A stretch of 20,503 nt of DNA from JAAZLS01 sp964585925 (GTDB lineage: Bacteria > Bacillota > Dethiobacteria > DTU022): the NCBI GenBank assembly GCA_964585925.1, contig CAZPFS010000031.1:1-20503 (forward strand). The letters are read 5' to 3'. A program made the position numbers and the translations under genes. Positions within the stretch are counted from its first letter, which is position 1; every line of letters begins with the position of its first letter. Below the pieces are notes generated by a model that had not been told where the DNA came from, ran no database searches, and saw only the letters and a list, made by a program, of their open reading frames with translations. Positions 14,710-20,503 of this stretch are shown in pieces.

Positions 14710-16218
14710 ATGATGCAATCTCCCGAACTTTTTTGGATAATCAGGATGTTGTCGCCGCTGTTTACAGGGGCTGTGGTTTCCTATGTCATTGGCAAGATAA
14801 CGAGCCGGGTCAAGGGCGATCAATTTGGAGGCGCGGTGGCCGCGGCCATAACTCTGGCGGTGACCATCGTCGTTTACGTATTGTGTTTCACCTGTCCCCT
14901 TGCCGGTTCGGCGGCGGGTATCCGCGCGGGATGGTTTGGCGCCCTGGAACCGGACGCTTTGTCGCTGTTCATGGTGAAGGTTATTTTTCCGATGATTATT
15001 TTGGTGACGATCTATTCGCTCAGTTACATGAAAAATGATCTGGGCACCGACAAGTACTATGCCCTGCTGCTGATCATGGCCGGGGGGATGGTGGGGGTTG
15101 CCGGCGCCAGGGATATTGTCAGCCTGTACGTGTTTTTCGAGATCCTCTCCATTTCTTCCTACTGCCTGGTATCATTTCGGAAGGAAGCCTGGGAACCGAT
15201 CGAGGCCGGATTTAAATACGTGATCACCAATGCGCTGGGGTCCACTTTGGCCATTTTGGGGCTGAGCCTGCTCTACATGTATTCCGGCAGCGTGTATATG
15301 CCGGAAATAGCGGCCCGGATTTCCAGCCTGCCCGAGCTGCCGGTGCTGGTGGCTCTGATTCTGGTAATTGCCGGCTTCGGGGTAAAGGCAGCTATGGTGC
15401 CTCTGCATTCCTGGCTTCCGGACGCCCACTCCGCGGCGCCCAGCGGCATTTCAGCCCTGCTTTCCGGAATTGTGATTCAGGTCGGTTTTTTTGCCATGCT
15501 GCGCCTGTTTTTGACCGTGTTCTCCGTTCAGACAAAAATGGTGGGCACGATTTTGATCGTATTTGCAATCATCACCATGACTTACGGCAACTTCATTGCC
15601 ATTGCCCAGACCGATATCAAGCGCATGCTGGCTTATTCCAGCGTGGCCCAGATGGGCTATATCATTTTGGGCTTTGGAGTGGGGTTCTACTATCAGTCGC
15701 TGAATGGGTTTGCCGGAGGACTGTTTCATATTGAAACCCATGCCTTCATGAAGGCCCTGGCCTTCTTGAGCGCCGGGTATATAATAGAGAAGGCGGGAAC
15801 CCGGCAGATTGCCGATTTAAAGGGGGCGGGCCGGGCGATGCCTTTTGCCGGCATAGCCTTTACCATCGCCGCCCTGGGGCTGGCCGGGATACCGGCCTTC
15901 AGCGGTTTCATGAGCAAGCTGATGATCTACAAGTGCGGTTTTCAGGCCGGCACAACTTTGGGCGTGGTCCTGAGCAGCCTGGCTATCGCCAACAGTATTA
16001 TCTCGCTGGGATATTACATGCCGGCGATTTACACTTTGTTTTCAGCGGGGAAGCCGGAGGGTATTCAGCCGAAGAAAACCGGCCTGTTCCCGGTGGCGAT
16101 ATTGTTGCCCATACTGGCCATGGTTTTGATCACCTTGGTTTTGGGCTGGTATCCCGAGGCGGGCCTGGGTCCTGTAAACCCGGCGGTTACGGAGATCTTT
16201 AGGATAATCGGAGGTTAG
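14710..16218 (+). CDS. NuoN/MrpD/MbhH-like antiporter-type subunit
   Basis: The third antiporter-like subunit, 502 residues and about 14 helices. By position directly before the NuoA/B/C/D-like genes it corresponds to NuoN or MbhH. Conserved residues are Glu144 in VFFEILSISSYCLVSF, Lys226 in GFGVKAAMVPLHSWLPDAH, Lys348 in HAFMKALAFL, and Lys403 in FSGFMSKLMIY, so the ion path looks intact. PLHSWLPDAHSAAPSGISAL is closer to MrpD and NuoN types than to NuoM. Two adjacent ATGs (14710, 14713) are possible; AAGGAG about 7 nt upstream favours the first. Confidence 0.91.
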   Translation: MMQSPELFWIIRMLSPLFTGAVVSYVIGKITSRVKGDQFGGAVAAAITLAVTIVVYVLCFTCPLAGSAAGIRAGWFGALEPDALSLFMVKVIFPMIILVTIYSLSYMKNDLGTDKYYALLLIMAGGMVGVAGARDIVSLYVFFEILSISSYCLVSFRKEAWEPIEAGFKYVITNALGSTLAILGLSLLYMYSGSVYMPEIAARISSLPELPVLVALILVIAGFGVKAAMVPLHSWLPDAHSAAPSGISALLSGIVIQVGFFAMLRLFLTVFSVQTKMVGTILIVFAIITMTYGNFIAIAQTDIKRMLAYSSVAQMGYIILGFGVGFYYQSLNGFAGGLFHIETHAFMKALAFLSAGYIIEKAGTRQIADLKGAGRAMPFAGIAFTIAALGLAGIPAFSGFMSKLMIYKCGFQAGTTLGVVLSSLAIANSIISLGYYMPAIYTLFSAGKPEGIQPKKTGLFPVAILLPILAMVLITLVLGWYPEAGLGPVNPAVTEIFRIIGG

Positions 16219-16219
16219 C

Positions 16220-16573
16220 ATGATGGGATTTGCCTTATTGTCGCCACCTTTGGCGTTTGCGATTTTGTTTCTGGTTGTGTGGGGACTGTTTCACCTGAGC
16301 GGATGTTTGAGCTGCCGGGGGGAAGACGCGCCCGGAAAGCGGTTGAGCTATCTTTGCGGTGAAGAGATCGACTCCTATGACACCCCTTCTTCGGGCGGAA
16401 AACTGCGCCCCGATTACCGCAGCTTCTTCGGAGCGGCATTTTTCTTTACCGTGATCGAGGTGGGGGTGTTGCTGCTGGCCACAATCCCCTCCGGCATGGC
16501 CGGATTGCCGGGGTTGCTGCTGTTGCTGCTGGGAGCGGCATCCGTGTTCGGGTTAGTGATGGAGGTGCTCTAG
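16220..16573 (+). CDS. NuoA-like small membrane subunit
   Basis: The 117-residue protein has three hydrophobic stretches (about 8-27, 66-88 and 93-115), the plan of NuoA. The loop after the first helix has RLSYLCGEEID, matching the YECG-type motif of NuoA. The second helix has Glu80 in FFFTVIEVGVLLL at the place of E. coli NuoA Glu81; the neighbouring Asp79 of NuoA appears to be Val here. In the Mbh system MbhI occupies the same gene position. It would sit at the junction of the peripheral and membrane arms. GGAGG overlaps the upstream stop, 5-6 nt before the ATG at 16220. Similarity is weak outside these motifs, so NuoA-like is an inference supported by position. Confidence 0.78.
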   Translation: MMGFALLSPPLAFAILFLVVWGLFHLSGCLSCRGEDAPGKRLSYLCGEEIDSYDTPSSGGKLRPDYRSFFGAAFFFTVIEVGVLLLATIPSGMAGLPGLLLLLLGAASVFGLVMEVL

Positions 16574-16575
16574 AA

Positions 16576-17043
16576 GTGTTAAAAAACCTGGTAAAAAAAT
16601 CCCAGATCAGTTCACCCTGGTTGGTCCATTTCAACAGCGGGGCCTGCAATGGCTGCGATATCGAGGTGGTGGACGCGCTGACCCCCAGGTTTGACCTGGA
16701 GCGGTTCGGGATACTCCTGAAAACCAATCCTCGTCATGCCGATATTCTGGTCTGCACCGGGCCGGTAACCAGGCAGACCAGGGACCGCCTGCTGCGGATT
16801 TACCGGCAGATGCCCGAACCGCGTTTTGTGGTGGCCGTGGGCAGCTGTGCCTGTACCGGAGGGGTATTTCGGGGCTGCTACTCCGTTCACGGCGGGGTGG
16901 ATGCGGTGATCCCGGTGGACGCCTATATTCCGGGCTGTGCGGCCCGGCCCGATGCGATCATCGACGGGGTGGTTAAACTACTGGCAAAATTAAGGGGTGA
17001 TACTCCAGCATGTCTAGCGAAGAGCGACGGGGAAGCGATCTGA
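16576..17043 (+). CDS. [NiFe] group 4 hydrogenase small subunit (NuoB/MbhJ/EchC-like)
   Basis: The 155-residue soluble subunit carries the single 4Fe-4S cluster next to the active site (the N2 position in complex I). The four ligands are visible: Cys24 and Cys27 in GACNGCDIEV, Cys91 in GSCACTGGVF and Cys121 in YIPGCAARPDAI. These are the small-subunit motifs of group 4 hydrogenases and NuoB. The start is GTG, two nt after the upstream stop, with GGAGG about 11 nt before it. The last 34 bases overlap the next gene in another frame. It should form the catalytic heterodimer with the NuoD-like large subunit. Confidence 0.95.
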   Translation: MLKNLVKKSQISSPWLVHFNSGACNGCDIEVVDALTPRFDLERFGILLKTNPRHADILVCTGPVTRQTRDRLLRIYRQMPEPRFVVAVGSCACTGGVFRGCYSVHGGVDAVIPVDAYIPGCAARPDAIIDGVVKLLAKLRGDTPACLAKSDGEAI

Positions 17044-17504
17044 CCCGCAAAGATATCTTGCCGGACCTGTGCGCCAGGTTTCCGGAGTTGGCCGACGGGG
17101 CCGCCTCACCGCGGCCGGGACGGGTGTGGGCCACCGCGGGCAAAGATGATCTGCGCCGGGTAGCGGAATACCTTTTAAATTATGATTCTCAGAGCTATCT
17201 TTCCACCATCACCGCGGTGGACACGGGGGAGGAATTCCAAGTGCTCTATCACTTCTGGGTGGCGGGAAACGAGGCCACGGTGAGGGTGGTGGGGCTGGAC
17301 CGGACCAAACCCGAGGTTCCCACCATCATGGATATTACCCCCAGCGCCAATTACTACGAACGGGAAATCCATGATCTGATGGGGATTGAAGTTACCGGCA
17401 GGGGAAGGCTTGAAAAGCTGATCCTCGCCGACGACTGGCCGGAAGGCAACTATCCCCTGAGAAAAGATTGGAAGGGCTTGCCGGGAGGTGAGTTAAGTGA
17501 GTAA
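17010..17504 (+). CDS. NuoC-like (MbhK/EchD-like, 30-kDa type) hydrogenase subunit
   Basis: The 164-residue protein belongs to the complex I 30-kDa (NuoC) family. The signature YEREIHDLMGIEV is followed by LILADDWPEGNYPLRKD. It is a structural partner of the small and large subunits and carries no cofactor motif. It is a separate gene, unlike the NuoC-NuoD fusions HycE and HyfG. The ATG at 17010 lies inside the NuoB-like gene (34-bp overlap) with AAGGGGTG about 9-11 nt before; an in-frame TTG at 17058 has no binding site. It overlaps the large-subunit gene by 8 bases. Confidence 0.92.
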   Translation: MSSEERRGSDLTRKDILPDLCARFPELADGAASPRPGRVWATAGKDDLRRVAEYLLNYDSQSYLSTITAVDTGEEFQVLYHFWVAGNEATVRVVGLDRTKPEVPTIMDITPSANYYEREIHDLMGIEVTGRGRLEKLILADDWPEGNYPLRKDWKGLPGGELSE

Positions 17505-18669
17505 ATACACGCTGCCCATAGGGCCGCAGCACCCCGCCCTCAAAGAACCCGAATCGTTCCGGTTCAAGGTGGAGGGGGAGATCGTGGTGGATGTGGATAT
17601 AAGGCTTGGATACAACCACCGGGGGATTGAAAAGGCCTGTGAATCCAGAAACTATATTCAATGCCTTTACCTGCTGGAGAGGATCTGCGGCATCTGCAGC
17701 CATTCCCATACCACCGTCTTTGCCCAAGGCGTGGAGGAGATACTGGGCTTGGAGATACCGGCCCGGGCCAAATATATCCGGGTGATCATCGGCGAGCTGG
17801 AGAGGATACACAGCCACCTGCTCTGGCTGGGGGTGGCCGGCCATGAAATAGGATTTGACACCCTCTTTATGTACTCCTGGCGGGACCGGGAGACGGCTCT
17901 CGACATTCTGGAGATGATCTCCGGAAACCGGGTCAACTACGCCATGAATACCATCGGCGGGGTGAGGAGGGATATCGACGCCGCTAAAAGGGAGCAGATT
18001 TTAAGCAAACTCGATCTGCTGGCGGAGAGGGTAAAGTTTTACACCGAACTGGTGACCACCGACTCCACCTGCCTGGCCCGGCTGGAAAATGTGGCCCCCT
18101 TTCCCACCGAACAATCGCTGGCCTTTGGCACGGTAGGACCCACCGCCCGGGCCTCGAGCATCCCCATGGATGTGCGCCGGGATGATCCCTACGCCGCCTA
18201 CGACGAGATCCCCTTTGAGGTGATCACCTCTGATCGCTGCGACCTGCTGGGCCGGGCCATCGTTCGTCTGGGAGAGATCGGGGAGAGCGTGAACATAATC
18301 AGGTACGCCCTGCAGAATATACCGGAGGGCCCGGTTGTAGCCAAGGCTCCCCGCAAGGTGGCCGCGGGGGAGGCCGTAAGCAGGTATGAGGCCCCCCGGG
18401 GGGAGGACATCCACTATATCTGCGCCAATGGAAGCGATCACCCGGAAAGGGTTAAGGTGCGGGCCCCCACCCTGGCCAATGTCTACGCCATTGGGGAGAG
18501 CATCAAGGGGACATACGTGGCCGATATTCCCATAATCATCGCCAGCATCGATCCCTGTTTTTCCTGTACCGACCGGATGATCCGGATTGACCAGTGCCGG
18601 AGCGGCGAATCCGGCGTGATGACCTGGGATGAGCTTCGGGAGTACGGAATAAGGTGGTATGAAAAATGA
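17497..18669 (+). CDS. [NiFe] group 4 hydrogenase large catalytic subunit (NuoD/MbhL/EchE-like)
   Basis: This 390-residue subunit holds the Ni-Fe centre where H+ is reduced or H2 oxidised. Both cysteine pairs are present: Cys64 and Cys67 in RICGICSHSH, and Cys354 and Cys357 in IDPCFSCTDR. Complex I NuoD lacks these, so this is a true hydrogenase. After Arg360, 30 residues beginning MIRIDQ and ending RWYEK remain. The layout matches HycE, which is cut after the Arg of this motif, so a hydrogenase-specific endopeptidase should remove the tail; none is encoded in the window. The start is GTG with GGAGGTG 6-7 nt upstream. It is shorter than HycE because it has no fused NuoC part. Overlaps of 8 and 4 bases with its neighbours suggest coupled translation. 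Confidence 0.96.
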   Translation: MSKYTLPIGPQHPALKEPESFRFKVEGEIVVDVDIRLGYNHRGIEKACESRNYIQCLYLLERICGICSHSHTTVFAQGVEEILGLEIPARAKYIRVIIGELERIHSHLLWLGVAGHEIGFDTLFMYSWRDRETALDILEMISGNRVNYAMNTIGGVRRDIDAAKREQILSKLDLLAERVKFYTELVTTDSTCLARLENVAPFPTEQSLAFGTVGPTARASSIPMDVRRDDPYAAYDEIPFEVITSDRCDLLGRAIVRLGEIGESVNIIRYALQNIPEGPVVAKAPRKVAAGEAVSRYEAPRGEDIHYICANGSDHPERVKVRAPTLANVYAIGESIKGTYVADIPIIIASIDPCFSCTDRMIRIDQCRSGESGVMTWDELREYGIRWYEK

Positions 18670-19610
18670 GCGTGGTCATAGATCTGATTCGCCTGCTTGT
18701 CTTTCCGGGGCTTCTGTTCGCGGTGGTGCTGGGCCTGTTTCTGCAGTGGCTGGACCGCAAGGTTTACGCCAGGATGCAGAACCGGGTGGGCCCGCCCTTG
18801 CGGCAGCCCCTGTGGGATTTGATTAAACTGATTGCCAAAGAAGATATTATTCCCGAAAAGGCAAACCCGTTCATGTTTACGGTTTTACCGGTGCTGACCC
18901 TGACCTCGGCGGTAACCGCGCTGTTATATATGCCCATCTGGAAGCAGGAATCGGCCTACCCGTTCTGGGGAGACCTGCTGGTGGCCATATTCCTGTTGAC
19001 CATTCCCACCATGGTCTTGTTCCTGGCGGGCTGGTTTTCCGCCAACCCGTTCGGGGTGGTGGGCTCCTTCAGAACGGTCACCCAGTTTTTATCCTACGAG
19101 GTGCCCCTGCTGCTGGCGGTACTCACCCCGGCGGTGATGGCCGGAAGCTGGTCCATCGGGGAAATAGTGGCCTTTCAGCAGGAACACCCCTGGACGATGG
19201 CTGTACAGCTGGTGGCGCTGGCGATAGGCCTGCTGGCCCTTCAGGGCAAACTGGAGCGGGTTCCCTTTGACGCCCCGGAGGCGGAAACGGAAATTGTGGC
19301 CGGCCCCACCACCGAATATACCGGCCGGCGCCTGGCCCTGTTCCGGCTCTCCACCGATGTGCAGATGCTGGTAGGGGTGGCTTTGTTTTCAAGCATCTTC
19401 CTGGCCGGCGTGGCCGGCCCCTGGTACCTGGCTGTGCTGCTGTTTCTGGCCAAATGTATTCTCCTGGTCTGTGTCCTGGCGGGAATCCGGGCCATGGTAG
19501 CCCGGATCAGGATCCAGCAGATGACCCTGTTTTGCTGGGGCTTGCTGGTGCCGGTGGCCATTGTTCAGATGGCGGTAATCGTGCTGATCAAGGGAGGGAT
19601 GGGGATATGA
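18666..19610 (+). CDS. NuoH-like (MbhM/EchB-like) membrane anchor subunit
   Basis: The 314-residue protein has about eight membrane helices and is the NuoH-type subunit that anchors the peripheral arm and forms the first ion path. Motifs include QWLDRKVYARMQNRVGPP after the first helix, DLIKLIAKEDIIP, and the acidic loop ERVPFDAPEAETEIVAG followed by TEYTGRRLALF, both hallmarks of NuoH, EchB and HyfC. The ATG overlaps the stop of the large-subunit gene (ATGA), and its own stop overlaps the next ATG in the same way. Confidence 0.95.
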   Translation: MSVVIDLIRLLVFPGLLFAVVLGLFLQWLDRKVYARMQNRVGPPLRQPLWDLIKLIAKEDIIPEKANPFMFTVLPVLTLTSAVTALLYMPIWKQESAYPFWGDLLVAIFLLTIPTMVLFLAGWFSANPFGVVGSFRTVTQFLSYEVPLLLAVLTPAVMAGSWSIGEIVAFQQEHPWTMAVQLVALAIGLLALQGKLERVPFDAPEAETEIVAGPTTEYTGRRLALFRLSTDVQMLVGVALFSSIFLAGVAGPWYLAVLLFLAKCILLVCVLAGIRAMVARIRIQQMTLFCWGLLVPVAIVQMAVIVLIKGGMGI

Positions 19611-19993
19611 GCAGAATCGGGAAAGTAATCCCGGAGATGATGAAATGTTTGATCACCCCTCCGGCCACCGTTGATTTCCCCAAATCAGAGGTGCCGGTTC
19701 CCCCCGATTACCGGGGAAAACCGGTGTTGATCCAGGAAAACTGCACCGGCTGCGGGATCTGCAAGCGCGATTGCCCGGCGGAAGCGATTGAAATGGTGGA
19801 TGTGGGCGCCAAGCGTCCCAAAGTCTCCTTCAATTATGCCCGCTGTGCATTTTGCGCACAGTGCTTTGATTCCTGCCGTTTTGATGCCATCCGGATCACC
19901 CTTGAGCATCACCTGGCCGCCTATTCCATGGAAGACCTCTACTGGGCTCCCAAGTATGAAGGACCGGGTGAAAAAAGTGAACCGGAACCATAA
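19607..19993 (+). CDS. NuoI-like (MbhN/EchF-like) two-cluster ferredoxin subunit
   Basis: The 128-residue protein has two 4Fe-4S motifs: Cys46, Cys49, Cys52 and Cys56 in CTGCGICKRDCP, and Cys80, Cys83, Cys86 and Cys90 in CAFCAQCFDSCR. It should pass electrons between soluble ferredoxin and the cluster of the NuoB-like subunit. No NuoE, NuoF or NuoG gene follows, so NADH is not the evident partner. The ATG at 19607 overlaps the upstream stop; the reading frame is open far upstream, but the family N-terminus and coupling favour this start. It is the last gene of the operon, and a GC-rich palindrome begins about 26 nt after its stop. Confidence 0.95.
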   Translation: MSRIGKVIPEMMKCLITPPATVDFPKSEVPVPPDYRGKPVLIQENCTGCGICKRDCPAEAIEMVDVGAKRPKVSFNYARCAFCAQCFDSCRFDAIRITLEHHLAAYSMEDLYWAPKYEGPGEKSEPEP

Positions 19994-20010
19994 TAGTTTC
20001 TGATGGTGCG

Positions 20011-20060
20011 CCCCCTGCTCCCCCCTTTGGAAAAGGGGGGCTGGGGGGATTTTCCCGGAG
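20011..20060. repeat. GC-rich palindrome, copy A (possible transcript end)
   Basis: Arms CCCCCCTTT (20020-20028) and AAAGGGGGG (20032-20040) form a perfect 9-bp stem with a 3-nt loop, followed by CTGGGGGGATTTTCCCGGAG. It lies just after the last hydrogenase gene and could slow or end transcription, though no U-tract follows. The 3' flank is shared with copy B almost base for base. Confidence 0.7.
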
Positions 20061-20089
20061 GTGCTACTATCTTGCGAACCAGCATCCCT

Positions 20090-20238
20090 AAAAAGGAATG
20101 CCGTGCACCTTTTTATTTCTTTGAAAAGAAATGCTGTGCAACCTGATTATTGAAAAAAGAAATGCGGTACAACCTGGTTATTAAAAAAAGGAATGCTGTG
20201 TACACTGATTTTACTTTGATAAAGGAATGCTGTATATC
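20090..20238. repeat. Five degenerate tandem copies of a 31-34 bp unit
   Basis: The core RRAATGC followed by a GTGCAACC-like stretch recurs with an A-run before it and an AT-rich tail. The cores start at 20095, 20128, 20159, 20190 and 20224, giving steps of 33, 31, 31 and 34 bp. A working consensus core is GAATGCTGTGCAACCTG. Copies 2 and 3 are most alike; the last is cut short where a C-run begins. There are no unique spacers, so this is not a CRISPR array. Confidence 0.7.
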
Positions 20239-20267
20239 TCCCCCCCCTTTAAAATGTCGCGCCCATA

Positions 20268-20310
20268 CCCCCCCCTTTGAAAAAGGGGGGCTGGGGGGGA
20301 TTTCCGGGAG
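20268..20310. repeat. GC-rich palindrome, copy B
   Basis: CCCCCCTTT (20270-20278), loop GAA and AAAGGGGGG (20282-20290) repeat the stem of copy A, followed by CTGGGGGGGATTTCCGGGAG. A partial C-run plus TTTAAAA at 20240-20254 looks like a further half copy. Confidence 0.7.
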
Positions 20311-20366
20311 TAGACATATTTGGCATCTCTATTGTCATACCTTGATGACGATGGTGTATGCGCAGA

Positions 20367-20386
20367 GGCGGGCGATTCTGCCCGCC
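20367..20386. repeat. Perfect GC hairpin
   Basis: GGCGGGC (20367-20373) and GCCCGCC (20380-20386) pair perfectly over 7 bp around the loop GATTCT. The 11-mer GGGCGATTCTG inside it also occurs at the left end of the window (80-90), next to the left palindrome, so it may belong to the same repeat family. No T-run follows on either strand. Confidence 0.55.
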
Positions 20387-20442
20387 CCGGTACGCAGCAC
20401 ATAAAATAACAACCATGCTAATTACGATTATTGTATTCTCCG

Positions 20443-20503
20443 CCCCTGCTCCCCCCTTTAAAAAGTTGCACATCTGCTCCCCCCTTTAAAAAAGGGGGGC
20501 CGG
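20443..20503. repeat. GC-rich palindrome, copy C, running into the window edge
   Basis: A half element (CCCCTGCTCCCCCCTTTA, as in the 5' flank of copy A) is followed after a short AT stretch by a full stem, CCCCCCTTT (20479-20487) and AAAGGGGGG (20491-20499) with loop AAA. The element is cut by the end of the window. Confidence 0.65.

Larger units (their letters stand above)
19994..20503. other. Repeat-rich noncoding region after the hydrogenase operon
   Basis: These 510 bp hold no credible gene: the short open frames cross repeats and have no ribosome binding site or recognisable domain. The region contains three zones of GC-rich palindromes, an array of five degenerate 31-34 bp units, and a GC hairpin, listed separately. 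Palindrome copies run up to the window edge, so the repeat zone may continue to the right. Confidence 0.65.

Noticed and set aside
10450..19993. Reading the cluster as NADH dehydrogenase (complex I)
   Set aside because: The NuoD-like subunit has both Ni-Fe cysteine pairs, hyp genes are in the same unit, and nuoE, nuoF and nuoG are absent.
20090..20238. Possible CRISPR array
   Set aside because: The period of 31-34 bp leaves no room for spacers, the units are degenerate, and no cas gene is in the window.
20150..20404. 84-codon frame in the right-end repeats
   Set aside because: It runs through the tandem units and a palindrome, has no ribosome binding site and yields a low-complexity product.

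Overview
The window looks like part of the chromosome of an anaerobic bacterium, most likely a Clostridia-type Firmicute of the Peptococcaceae/syntroph kind. The grounds are strong purine-rich ribosome binding sites, many TTG and GTG starts, clear sigma-A-type promoters, a group 4 [NiFe] hydrogenase and a 2-hydroxyacyl-CoA-dehydratase-type activase pair. The taxon is inferred from gene content only; no rRNA or other marker gene is present.

Left part (1-5496). After a GC-rich palindromic repeat, a leftward DUF1015 gene (104-1375) is divergent from a rightward two-gene unit. That unit is a 731-residue protein made of two fused DUF2229/2-hydroxyacyl-CoA-dehydratase-related halves (1546-3741), followed with a 4-base ATGA overlap by its BadF/HgdC-type ATPase activase (3738-4709). 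A leftward gene for a membrane-anchored, coiled-coil glucosaminidase-type peptidoglycan hydrolase (4726-5496) comes next.

Main part (5723-19993). A near-consensus promoter (TTGACA, 17 bp, TAATAT) starts what reads as a single rightward transcription unit of about 14.2 kb. It begins with the [NiFe] maturation genes hypA, hypF, hypC, hypD and hypE. It continues with eleven structural genes matching complex I subunits in the order J-K-L-M-N-A-B-C-D-H-I. The NuoD-like subunit keeps both CxxC pairs of a [NiFe] centre, so the product is a membrane-bound, ion-pumping group 4 hydrogenase and not complex I. The NuoI-like subunit has two 4Fe-4S motifs and no NuoEFG genes are present, so ferredoxin is the likely redox partner. 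All three antiporter-like subunits keep their key Glu/Lys residues. HypF is short and lacks the acylphosphatase domain and the zinc fingers. No hypB and no hydrogenase endopeptidase gene is in the window, although the large subunit has a HycE-like C-terminal extension that should need one.

Right end (19994-20503). This is noncoding and repeat-rich: several copies of a GC-rich palindrome of the CCCCCCTTT/AAAGGGGGG type, five degenerate tandem copies of a 31-34 bp AT-rich unit, and a small perfect hairpin.
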